Source: Salinivirgaceae bacterium
GTDB taxonomy: Bacteria > Bacteroidota > Bacteroidia > Bacteroidales > SZUA-534
Length of the DNA: 60,123 nt
Direction of reading: 5' to 3'
Assembly: GCA_017557605.1 (NCBI GenBank)
Contig: JAFYYJ010000056.1
Span: forward strand, 1 to 60,123
Both the position numbers and the translations under genes were made by a program. The notes under the pieces are model-generated. The model was not told the origin of the DNA. It ran no database searches and worked only from the letters and a program-made list of their open reading frames with translations. Positions 30,627-39,133 of this stretch are shown here, piece by piece (positions within the stretch are counted from its first letter, which is position 1; each line of letters begins with the position of its first letter).

Positions 30627-33600
30627 TTATTTCAATTTCTCCAAAATCTCCTTCATTTGCGCTTTCAGTTCTTCAATCTCCTTCTGCTGCGCGTCTTTCT
30701 CGCTTTGCAGGGTGGTTATTATCTGCTGCTGCTCTTTGATGGCTTCGATTAGCAATGGGGTTATTCCTGCATAGTTGACTGATTTGTAGCCATCCTCACC
30801 AGTTTGGACTGCCTCAGGCAAGACTGCCTCAAGCTCTTGCGCCAGAACGCCCACGTGTCGGTCGCTGTCGAAATTCTTTTCGGGGAACTCTGCAACTCGC
30901 CAATTGTACGTTACACCATTTAGCGTCAGCACTTTATCCAGCGCACGTTCAAGCGGTTTAATGTTGGTTTTCAGGCATTGGTCGGAGGTTGTTTGAACGC
31001 CACCAGTAGCGTATACCGTTTTCCAAAATACGGCTGAATTTCCTAAATTATATTTATTAGTGGTCATAGGTTTCACAATACCACCAAATTCCGTTTGGCC
31101 ACTCTTATAAACAACCATTGCATTGCTTCTTGTCGTATCATATGTCGATGTCGTAGCGTTCCAAGACACACTACCACCATTTCCTATAACAAACACCCTG
31201 TCAGAAGACGAATAATTATTATGCCCATATTGACTAACGGTATAATCTGTATTAAAACTACCAACAACAAACTCACCATACGATTTTGCCGTGGTTCCAA
31301 TGCCGTTTGCAGCAGAATAGTATCCGCTGGCAGTGGTTTTAAATCCCATAGCAGTAGAAACAGGTGCGCTGGCGGTTGTGTTTTCTCCTGTTGCGGTGGA
31401 ATAAGTCCCGCTGGCAGTGGTTTTATATCCCATTGAAGTGGATGATTGCCCTGAAGCTGTTGTTCCATAGCCTATAGCGGTAGAATTACCACCGCTGGCT
31501 GTGGTATTTAATCCCATTGCAGTAGAATTACCACCGCTGGCGGTTGTGTTTTCTCCTGTTGCGGTGGATCGAGATCCAGAGGCTTTTGCACTTTTGCCTA
31601 AAGCAAATGCATAATTTGAAGATGCCACCGATCCTGGTCCAAAGGCATAACTATATGCATTTGTTGCTTTTGGAGGTAACAACGTGTCAATTCTAATTAG
31701 TTGGCCATAATTATTAAATGTATATGTTATTGTCCCACCACCAAAAGCATAGCTGTTTGAACCCGTTGCTTCTGCTAGTTCACCTAACGCATAACTGTTC
31801 TTTCCTTTGGCCTTAGCTTTATAGCCCAATGCATAACTATTCTCTTTGGTTGCCAATGCCGAATCTCCAAACACAAAAGAATTTTTGGCATTTAAATCAG
31901 TTTGTGCGTTAACACCAATGGCCACCGAGCTTTCGCCTGCAGCTGTTGTATTCTCGCCAAAGGCAAATGAACTTTTGCCCGTGGCTTTGGCTTGGTTACC
32001 AATGGCTATTGATGTCTCCCCCGTGGCTTCCGATTTATAACCAAATGCCTGCGAGAAGTCGCCGCTGGCTTTGTTTTGGTAACCGGCGTTGAATGAGTTG
32101 GTACCAACATCGTTAGCATTGTCAACCTTCAGATTGCCAGCCATAAAAGCGTTCTTTTCTTCGGCAGGATACCAGTAAACACGGTTCTCGCCATTGAGCA
32201 CTTCGGCGCTCTTGGCAAGGTCGATATTGAAAAGGTTTCGTGTCGTCTCACCGTCTTTACCACCGCTCTTTCCAGCCACTGCAAAACCGCTCTTGGCGGC
32301 TTTTCCATTACTATCCTCTTCAATATATACACGTGTGCTGTCGGAGTCAACAATAAGATAGTTGGGGTTGGCTGTTTGACCGTCCTTTCCTTTTTTCACA
32401 CTTGCCACAGCAAAAGTGGCTTTGGCGGCTTTGTTGTTGTGAGTATCCTCGTCAATAAACACCTTCGTTCCGTCTTTATTAATGAGGAAGAAATCTTCGG
32501 CTGTTTCAGACTTGCCATTGCGCACACTTGCCACGGCAAATTTGGCTTTGGCGGCCTTTTGGCCATTAACGCCGTCAACAAACACTTTGGTTCCCTCGTC
32601 GTTGATAACCAGATAGTTGTCGCCAACACTGCCATCGGCTTTTCCGCTTTTGCCTGCAACAGCAAACTTGGCTTTGGCTGCTTTGCCGTCAGCCTCGTCA
32701 ACAAAAACCTGCGTACCGGCCTTGTTCACAACCAGATAGTTGTCGTCATCCTTGCCGCTCTTTCCTGCTACGGCAAATTTGGCCTTGGCGGCCTTGCCCG
32801 GGTCGGTTGGGTCATCGTCAACAAAAACCTTTGTACCAGACTGATTCACAACTAACAGATTGTCATCGGCTTTGCCACTCTTTCCTGCAACGGCAAACTT
32901 GGCTTTGGCAGCCTTTGTGTCCTCATCGTCAACAAATATTTGTGTGCCGGCCTTGTTTATAATCAGATAGTTATCGTCGGTCTTGCCGCTCTTTCCCGCT
33001 ACGGCGAATTTGGCTTTGGCGGCTTTTCCAGGCTCAGTCGGGTCATCATCGACATAAACCTGTGTTCCTTGGTCGTTTACAGCAAAATAGGTGTTTCCCT
33101 CGCCTGCTTTTCCGGAGCGTCCGGCCACGGCGAATCCGCTTTTGGCAGCCTTGCCGCCGTTGGGCTCGGTGTCATCAACATAGACGCGGACACCGTCGTT
33201 ATACACAGCGAACACAACATTGCCGTCTTTGTCTTTCACCTCAAACAGAGCCTCTTCTTCTCCGGTCTCGTTTGTGGCTTGTATCTTAATGTTTTTCGGA
33301 TTTTCAACCGTGCTGGTCTTTTTGGCGTATTCAGCCACAGGCACCGATTGCAGCCGTGTGGTGCCTACAGTCACCAACATATCGTCGGTACCAGCGCCAG
33401 TGGGGTCAAACTCGGTTTTCATATATACGTTGCCGTTGTTCCAAGGCACTTGCGAGAAGTATCCGCTCAGAACTGTACCTTCGCCCACAACAATCGAAAC
33501 TACACCGTAGGCATTGGTCAAGACGGGGTTGTGCATCTCCTGGTAATAGACATCGTTTCCATCGGCGGTTGTCAGCGTTATGCGTAAGGCAATGTTTTGG

Positions 33601-33731
33601 TTGGCAAGAAGATTGCCGTTGGCGTCACGGATAACCGCTTGGTAGTTGAATCCGCTTTGAGCCATCGTCATTGTTGTTGCAAGAATAGATGCAACTGCCA
33701 CAAGTAAGAATCTCATAGTTTTCATTTTCAT
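30627..33731 (-). CDS. Surface fibre with YadA-like head and peptidase S74 domain (S74 fibre 2)
   Basis: 1034 residues. Signal peptide and N-terminal module as in the 14889-20735 gene (GFNYQAVIRDANGNLLAN). About nine repeats of the KAAKAKFAVAGKSGK..DDNYLVVNKAGTQVFVDD type cover ~190-540. A YadA-head-like beta-roll of 14-residue repeats spans ~560-870 (NSYALGYKAKAKGK, GGNSTAMGLNTTAS). The S74 domain starts near Ser 916 in TSDQCLKTNIKPLE and includes HVGVLAQELEAVLPEAV, ending in a coiled coil. The dyad Ser and Lys are kept, but the usual Arg between them is Cys. The first half is near-identical in stretches at DNA level to fibre 1, so the genes are recent paralogues or recombine. Predicted trimeric adhesin; ligand unknown. 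Confidence 0.88.
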   Translation of the reverse strand: MKMKTMRFLLVAVASILATTMTMAQSGFNYQAVIRDANGNLLANQNIALRITLTTADGNDVYYQEMHNPVLTNAYGVVSIVVGEGTVLSGYFSQVPWNNGNVYMKTEFDPTGAGTDDMLVTVGTTRLQSVPVAEYAKKTSTVENPKNIKIQATNETGEEEALFEVKDKDGNVVFAVYNDGVRVYVDDTEPNGGKAAKSGFAVAGRSGKAGEGNTYFAVNDQGTQVYVDDDPTEPGKAAKAKFAVAGKSGKTDDNYLIINKAGTQIFVDDEDTKAAKAKFAVAGKSGKADDNLLVVNQSGTKVFVDDDPTDPGKAAKAKFAVAGKSGKDDDNYLVVNKAGTQVFVDEADGKAAKAKFAVAGKSGKADGSVGDNYLVINDEGTKVFVDGVNGQKAAKAKFAVASVRNGKSETAEDFFLINKDGTKVFIDEDTHNNKAAKATFAVASVKKGKDGQTANPNYLIVDSDSTRVYIEEDSNGKAAKSGFAVAGKSGGKDGETTRNLFNIDLAKSAEVLNGENRVYWYPAEEKNAFMAGNLKVDNANDVGTNSFNAGYQNKASGDFSQAFGYKSEATGETSIAIGNQAKATGKSSFAFGENTTAAGESSVAIGVNAQTDLNAKNSFVFGDSALATKENSYALGYKAKAKGKNSYALGELAEATGSNSYAFGGGTITYTFNNYGQLIRIDTLLPPKATNAYSYAFGPGSVASSNYAFALGKSAKASGSRSTATGENTTASGGNSTAMGLNTTASGGNSTAIGYGTTASGQSSTSMGYKTTASGTYSTATGENTTASAPVSTAMGFKTTASGYYSAANGIGTTAKSYGEFVVGSFNTDYTVSQYGHNNYSSSDRVFVIGNGGSVSWNATTSTYDTTRSNAMVVYKSGQTEFGGIVKPMTTNKYNLGNSAVFWKTVYATGGVQTTSDQCLKTNIKPLERALDKVLTLNGVTYNWRVAEFPEKNFDSDRHVGVLAQELEAVLPEAVQTGEDGYKSVNYAGITPLLIEAIKEQQQIITTLQSEKDAQQKEIEELKAQMKEILEKLK

Positions 33732-33918
33732 ACTTTTTTTGGTTATGACTTAGTATTTAAAATCAATCACTTAGGATTTTTGATTTGTAAAAGTATGAAA
33801 ATTAATATGAAAAATGAAATTTGGATTTGAAAGTTTATTCACAACAAATGAAAAACGCCATGCCTAAAAATAGGAAAACCCCTGCAAACAATTGTTTGTC
33901 AGAGGTTTGAAAAACTTG

Positions 33919-33992
33919 TGACCCTGGCGGGATTCTAACCCACAACCTTTTGATCCGTAGTCAAATGCTCTATACAGTTGAGCTACAGGGCC
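33919..33992 (-). tRNA. tRNA-Arg (anticodon ACG) with T19/A56 elbow
   Basis: Minus-strand cloverleaf: acceptor GGCCCTG/CAGGGTC, anticodon stem TTTGA/TCAAA around CTACGGA (anticodon ACG), T-stem GTGGG/CCCGC. The D-loop reads AACTGTATA with G18 then T19 (normally G19), and the T-loop reads TTAGAAT with A56 (normally C56). The two changes exchange the tertiary G19-C56 pair for T19-A56. CCA is not encoded. Clearly a functional-looking tRNA for CGN codons otherwise. Confidence 0.93.
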
Positions 33993-34092
33993 CTAAAGCG
34001 GTTGCAAATATAGGTGTTTTTTCAATTGTTGCAACTTTAGCAATGTTTTTTTGAAACAAAAATTTTAATGGTTGCAACGTGTTGCCACACAA

Positions 34093-34977
34093 CTATTTAA
34101 CAGCGCTGTTCAGTGTCTTTATTTTAGCATAAAGCGTGTCGCTGACGGTTGCGAGCGGCAGACGGACCACATTTTTCGCTTTGCCTTGCAGTTCAAGATA
34201 GGCTTTAACGCCCGACGGACTGCCCTCGGCAAACAATGTGTCGATTATGGGCAGGAACTTGTAATGCTCGGCGCGAGCCTCGGCAAAACGGCCATCGAGA
34301 GCCAAACCAACAATATGGCTAAACTGCACGGGATAAGCGTTTTGCAGCACTGAGATTACGCCCGAGAAACCACATGCAATGAGCGGCAGAGTGAGCGCGT
34401 CGTCGCCTGAGATGAGAATGAAATCTTTAGGACAGCGGCTGGCAAGCTGCATGCACTGCGCCACATTGCCCGAAGCCTCTTTGATGCCAATGATATTCTT
34501 GCATTCGCCGGCAAGCCGAACAACAACATCAACCGAAATGTTGATTCCTGTGCGTCCGGGCACGTTGTAGAGCAGAATCGGCTTGTTGACATTGTCGGCA
34601 AGAGCCTTGAAATGAGCGTAAACACCGTTCTGGTTTGGTTTGTTGTAGAATGGTGCCACCGACAGCAATGCAGCAATGCGGCTATCGTTCTCGTACTCTT
34701 TGGCTTGCGCTATCAGTTCGGCGGTGTTGTTGCCTCCGCAGCCAACCACAACGGGTATGCGTCCAGCCACTTTTTGCAGAATGAACTCCAAAACCTCGCT
34801 TTTCTCAGCTTTCGATAGTGTTGCCGGCTCGCCTGTTGTTCCAAGCGCCACAATATAGCTTGTGCCGCCATTTATCTGCAACTCAATCAGATTGGCAAGC
34901 GCATCGTAGTCAATTGTTCCATCGGTATTGAATGGAGTTACAAGTGCAACCCCCACTCCTCTCAATTTCTGTATCAT
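34093..34977 (-). CDS. dapA: 4-hydroxy-tetrahydrodipicolinate synthase
   Basis: 294 residues, TIM barrel. Condenses pyruvate and aspartate semialdehyde on the way to diaminopimelate and lysine. Visible: VALVTPFNTDGTID, the GTTGEPATLSKAEKSEVLEF block, the Tyr in LLYNVPGRTGINIS, and the Schiff-base Lys in IIGIKEASGN. It is eight bases downstream of the DUF6913-like gene, which itself follows secA by 14 bases, so all three are likely in one minus-strand transcript. Confidence 0.96.
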   Translation of the reverse strand: MIQKLRGVGVALVTPFNTDGTIDYDALANLIELQINGGTSYIVALGTTGEPATLSKAEKSEVLEFILQKVAGRIPVVVGCGGNNTAELIAQAKEYENDSRIAALLSVAPFYNKPNQNGVYAHFKALADNVNKPILLYNVPGRTGINISVDVVVRLAGECKNIIGIKEASGNVAQCMQLASRCPKDFILISGDDALTLPLIACGFSGVISVLQNAYPVQFSHIVGLALDGRFAEARAEHYKFLPIIDTLFAEGSPSGVKAYLELQGKAKNVVRLPLATVSDTLYAKIKTLNSAVK

Positions 34978-34985
34978 TGTTGGTG

Positions 34986-35522
34986 TCAGTTAAATTTCTG
35001 TAAGTAGAAGATTATCTGTTCGTAATAGTATCGCACATCTTTGTCGTCGGCAATGCACATCATAAGGTCGAACGGGCGTTTGTCGGCGAAACGGCCAATG
35101 CGAAAATGCGCCATTGTGCTGTTTAGCAACATTTTGGCAGGATAATAATCGGCTGAGTTGATGTCGATAAGAATATCAAACTCAGTGCCAGCGAACGATT
35201 TTGCCGCCTCGCTTTTGGGGCGGAGCAGAAAATCCAAATCCTTATCGGTATAAAAATCGAAATGAGCGGGCCGACGATAATTGGCAGCGTTCTTGCCGTC
35301 AACTATATAGCCTAATGCCGATACCGATATATTATTGTCTTTCAAATGGTTGAATACATACTCTGCATCAGCCACATCGGTTTCGGAATTGACTGCGAAA
35401 AGCAGACCGGCCGTCTTTGCGTTGCCCATATTGCAGGGCTTAACGTTGCGTTGGGCCTCATGCTCTCCGACAAGCAACTCACTCATTTTCAGTCGAAAAA
35501 AATTATACCGTTTGGTTTTCAT
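34986..35522 (-). CDS. Conserved Bacteroidota protein, DUF6913-like
   Basis: 178 residues, no signal peptide or membrane segment. Blocks such as AGLLFAVNSETDVADAEYVF, ISVSALGYIVDGKNA, DFYTDKDLDFLLRPKSE, FDILIDINSADYYPAKMLL and HFRIGRFADKRPFDLMM suggest an alpha/beta fold resembling a degenerate hydrolase or transferase. I recall this as a Bacteroidota-specific conserved family (DUF6913), but the name is from memory and the function is unknown. The position between secA and dapA in one transcript gives no clear clue. Confidence 0.7.
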   Translation of the reverse strand: MKTKRYNFFRLKMSELLVGEHEAQRNVKPCNMGNAKTAGLLFAVNSETDVADAEYVFNHLKDNNISVSALGYIVDGKNAANYRRPAHFDFYTDKDLDFLLRPKSEAAKSFAGTEFDILIDINSADYYPAKMLLNSTMAHFRIGRFADKRPFDLMMCIADDKDVRYYYEQIIFYLQKFN

Positions 35523-35536
35523 ACCATAATGGCAGA

Positions 35537-38500
35537 TTAGTCAGGCATATTTATTCCGTGGCAGTTTTTGAATTTCTTACCGCTTCCGCAGGGGCAAGGG
35601 TCGTTGCGGCCCACCTTCTTGTCGACGCGGACTGGCTGCACTTTGCGGTCTTCAGGACGCTGCTGGCCTTGCTCGGTGCGGCCGGTGTTGAAACGGCTCA
35701 TGTCGAGCGGACGGCGCTGCTCTGCCTGACGCACCTGCTGTTGCTGCGGCTGCTCAGGCAGATTGCCCTTCATCAATATAGCCACCATATCAGAGTTTAT
35801 GTCCTCAATCATCTTCTTGAACAGATTGAACGACTCAAACTTGTAAATCAACAGCGGGTCTTTCTGCTCATAGGTGGCGTTCTGAACCGATTGTTTCAAA
35901 TCGTCCATTGCGCGCAGATGCTCACGCCAAGCGTCATCAATAGTCAACAGGCTGATACTCTTTTCGATAGATGTAACCAAATCCTTTCCTTCCGACTCGT
36001 AGGCGTTTTTCAGATTGGTAACAATATTATATGTCTTCAGACCGTCGGTAATCGGTATTACAATATTGGTATAAGTCTGTCCCTGAGTCTCATACACATT
36101 TTTAATCACCGGCCATACGCGCTGCTGTATCTGCAGCGATTTACGTTGGTAAGCCTCTATCGCAGCCTTGTAAAGCTGGTCGGCAAGCTCCACTGGCGAT
36201 TCCTCATGGAATGTATCCTCACTGAACGGAGTCTCGATAGACAATGTGCGGAAGTTGGCGAGTTTCAGCTCCTCGTAGTCATTGGCGTCTTTGTACTCGT
36301 TGGCCATTTGCTCGCACACATCGTAAATGTTGTTGGCGATATCCACTTGCAGACGCTCGCCGAACAAAGCGTGGCGGCGGCGTTTGTATATTACTTCGCG
36401 CTGGTTGTTCATCACATCGTCGTACTCGAGCAGGCGCTTACGGATGCCGAAGTTGTTCTCCTCCACTTTCTTCTGCGCGCGCTCTATCGATTTCGATATC
36501 ATTGAGTGCTGGATAACCTCGCCTTCCTGAATGCCAAGTTTGTCCATCATGCTGGCTATGCGGTCGGAACCGAAAAGGCGCATCAGGTTGTCCTCAAGTG
36601 AGACGAAGAACTGCGACGAACCCGGGTCGCCCTGACGTCCGGCACGACCACGCAACTGGCGGTCGACGCGGCGTGACTCGTGGCGCTCGGTGCCCAAAAT
36701 AGCCAAACCGCCCGCCTCACGCACCTCAGGAGTCAGCTTGATGTCGGTACCACGGCCGGCCATGTTGGTGGCAATGGTAACGGTGCCGGTCTTACCTGCC
36801 TCAGCCACAATCTCGGCCTCGCGCTGGTGCTGCTTGGCATTCAGCACGTTATGCTTGATGCCGCGCATTTTCAGCATTCGGCTCAAAAGCTCCGATATCT
36901 CGACCGATGTTGTACCCACAAGCACCGGACGGCCAGCTTCGTTAAGTTTGATAATCTCAGCAATAACAGCGTTGTATTTCTCACGAGCGGTTTTGTATAC
37001 AAGGTCGTCATGGTCAATACGCTGCACGGGACGGTTGGTAGGAATCACAACAACATCGAGTTTGTAGATGTTCCAGAACTCACCAGCCTCGGTCTCGGCG
37101 GTACCGGTCATGCCCGCAAGTTTCTTATACATGCGGAAGTAGTTCTGCAGAGTGATAGTGGCAAACGTCTGTGTGGCTGCCTCAACCTTCACGTTCTCCT
37201 TCGCCTCAATGGCCTGGTGCAGACCGTCGGAATAGCGGCGGCCCTCCATAATACGGCCCGTCTGCTCATCCACAATCTTCACTTTGTTGTCGACAACCAC
37301 ATACTCAACATCGCGCTCAAACATTGCATATGCTTTAAGCAACTGGTTTATAGTGTGAACGCGTTCGGTTTTTATCGAATAGTCTTGCAGAATTTTGTCT
37401 TTCTGCTCAGCAAGCTCGGCTGTTGTCAGGTTCTTCTGCGACAGTTCGGCTATCTCAGCTCCGACATCGGGCAGCACAAAGAAATTCTTGTCTTCGGTGT
37501 CCGACGAAATAAGGTCGATACCCTTGTCAGTCAGCTCAATAGCGTTTTGTTTCTCTTCAATGATGAAGTAAAGGTCATCGGTGATGAGGTACATGTTTTT
37601 GCTGTTGTCCTGCATGTAGAAATTTTCGGTTTTCTGCATCAGAACTTTCACACCCGGCTCACTCAAGTATTTGATAAGCGGTTTGTGCTTTGGCAGGCCT
37701 TTGTTGGCGCGCAACAACAGTTTTCCGCCCTCTTCCTCGTTGCCTTCGCTGATGAGTTTCTTGGCGTCGGCCAACAGTTTTGTAACAAGGTCGCGCTGAG
37801 CCTGATAGAGCTTTTGCACCTGCGGTTTGAAATTGTCGAACAGCTGGTTATCGCCTTTTGGCACAGGACCTGAAATGATAAGCGGTGTACGGGCGTCATC
37901 AATCAAAACTGAGTCAACCTCATCGACAATGGCGTAGTTGTGACGGCGCTGTACAAGGTCGTCGGGGCTGACGGCCATGTTGTCGCGCAGATAGTCGAAG
38001 CCGAACTCGTTGTTGGTTCCAAACGTTACATCAGCCTGATAAGCCTTGCGGCGCTCTTGAGAGTTTGGCTGGTGCTTGTCGATGCAGTCGACGGTCAGGC
38101 CATGGAACTCGTAGAGGGTGCCCATCCACTCGGCGTCGCGCTTTGCCAGATAGTCGTTTACCGTAACCATATGCACACCTCTGTGTGTCAAGGCGTTAAG
38201 AAAAACCGGAAGTGTTGCCACAAGTGTTTTTCCTTCACCGGTTGCCATTTCGGCAATCTTGCCTTTATGCAGAGCCACACCACCAATAAGCTGCACGTCG
38301 TAGTGAACCATATCCCAGGTTATCGGCGAGCCGCCGGCAGTCCATGTATTAAACCATATAGCCTTGTCGCCGCGAATCTCGACGCTGTCGCGAATGGCGG
38401 CAATGTCGCGGTCCATTTGAGTGGCCGTAACCTCTATCTCTTTGCTCTCTTTGAAGCGGCGGGCCGTGTCTTTGATTATTGCGAAGGCGCGCGGCAGCAG

Positions 38501-38821
38501 CTCGTCGAGCACATCGGCAATCTTGACGTCGATAGACTCTTCAACTTTGTCAATCTGATTGTATAAATCCTCCTTTTTCTCAATGTCCTGCTCCTGCTCT
38601 ATCTGCTGGCGCAAATCGGCAATCTGCTGATTTTCAGGATTGATACGGTCTTGTATTATCTGTTGCAGCTCAAGGCTCTGCTGACGCAGTTGGTCGTTTG
38701 TCAGGCCGGCCAGTTTCTCGTATTCGGCATTGGCTGCAAGCACATACGGCATGATTTCTTTAATATCCCTTTCTGATTTGTTTCCAAAAAGTTTGGTAAG
38801 GATACCGTCGATGATTCCCAT
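35537..38821 (-). CDS. secA: Preprotein translocase ATPase SecA
   Basis: 1094 residues, longer than the ~900 of E. coli, as is usual in Bacteroidota because of inserts in the first nucleotide-binding domain. Drives protein export through SecYEG. Visible: Walker [15 protein letters not shown], Walker B region [20 protein letters not shown], the second motor motif [12 protein letters not shown] and [19 protein letters not shown], and the C-terminal zinc motif [17 protein letters not shown] that binds SecB or ribosomes. A Gln-rich linker ([15 protein letters not shown]) precedes the zinc motif. It heads the secA-DUF6913-dapA unit and has a candidate -7 box 66 bases upstream. Confidence 0.98.
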   Translation of the reverse strand: MGIIDGILTKLFGNKSERDIKEIMPYVLAANAEYEKLAGLTNDQLRQQSLELQQIIQDRINPENQQIADLRQQIEQEQDIEKKEDLYNQIDKVEESIDVKIADVLDELLPRAFAIIKDTARRFKESKEIEVTATQMDRDIAAIRDSVEIRGDKAIWFNTWTAGGSPITWDMVHYDVQLIGGVALHKGKIAEMATGEGKTLVATLPVFLNALTHRGVHMVTVNDYLAKRDAEWMGTLYEFHGLTVDCIDKHQPNSQERRKAYQADVTFGTNNEFGFDYLRDNMAVSPDDLVQRRHNYAIVDEVDSVLIDDARTPLIISGPVPKGDNQLFDNFKPQVQKLYQAQRDLVTKLLADAKKLISEGNEEEGGKLLLRANKGLPKHKPLIKYLSEPGVKVLMQKTENFYMQDNSKNMYLITDDLYFIIEEKQNAIELTDKGIDLISSDTEDKNFFVLPDVGAEIAELSQKNLTTAELAEQKDKILQDYSIKTERVHTINQLLKAYAMFERDVEYVVVDNKVKIVDEQTGRIMEGRRYSDGLHQAIEAKENVKVEAATQTFATITLQNYFRMYKKLAGMTGTAETEAGEFWNIYKLDVVVIPTNRPVQRIDHDDLVYKTAREKYNAVIAEIIKLNEAGRPVLVGTTSVEISELLSRMLKMRGIKHNVLNAKQHQREAEIVAEAGKTGTVTIATNMAGRGTDIKLTPEVREAGGLAILGTERHESRRVDRQLRGRAGRQGDPGSSQFFVSLEDNLMRLFGSDRIASMMDKLGIQEGEVIQHSMISKSIERAQKKVEENNFGIRKRLLEYDDVMNNQREVIYKRRRHALFGERLQVDIANNIYDVCEQMANEYKDANDYEELKLANFRTLSIETPFSEDTFHEESPVELADQLYKAAIEAYQRKSLQIQQRVWPVIKNVYETQGQTYTNIVIPITDGLKTYNIVTNLKNAYESEGKDLVTSIEKSISLLTIDDAWREHLRAMDDLKQSVQNATYEQKDPLLIYKFESFNLFKKMIEDINSDMVAILMKGNLPEQPQQQQVRQAEQRRPLDMSRFNTGRTEQGQQRPEDRKVQPVRVDKKVGRNDPCPCGSGKKFKNCHGINMPD

Positions 38822-38886
38822 ATTGTATTTTAATTAATTATTATTCAATCGTTTATGATAGATAACACTATATTTCGCAAATAAGG

Positions 38887-38894
38887 CAAAAGTA
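38887..38894 (-). promoter_or_regulatory. -7 promoter box of secA
   Basis: TACTTTTG on the minus strand fits TAnnTTTG and predicts a start near 38882 with a ~60-base leader. A TTG lies at 15 rather than 19 bases upstream, so the -33 element is weak. Confidence 0.4.
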
Positions 38895-39133
38895 AAAGTT
38901 TTTTGTTGGCAAATAGCGTTGTAGGCAATTAAATATTGAGAAGTTTTGACGCTTCGTTGTTAAAATGTTTAACGCATATCGGTTATTAATGCAAATTCAA
39001 CATTTTCAGACAGTAAGCACACCTGGCATAAGGCTGATTGATAGTGCATCCCATTGAAACGGACAACATGTGCAATAAAAAAGGCTACAACCTTACGGAT
39101 GCAGCCTTTCTTCTTATGAAACGATTTTATCTG
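38895..39133. other. Intergenic region between secA and S74 fibre gene 3, with a weak terminator
   Basis: Contains an imperfect hairpin GGCTACA..TGCAGCC (39083-39107) with an A-run on its left. It could end the minus-strand S74 gene 3 transcript, like the clearer terminators of genes 1 and 2. The remainder is AT-rich with no frame or RNA recognised. Confidence 0.45.

Noticed and set aside
6226..38937. A 16-base match TAGGCAATTAAATATT at 6226-6241 and 38922-38937
   Set aside because: AT-rich and short enough to be expected by chance in 60 kb; flanks do not match.
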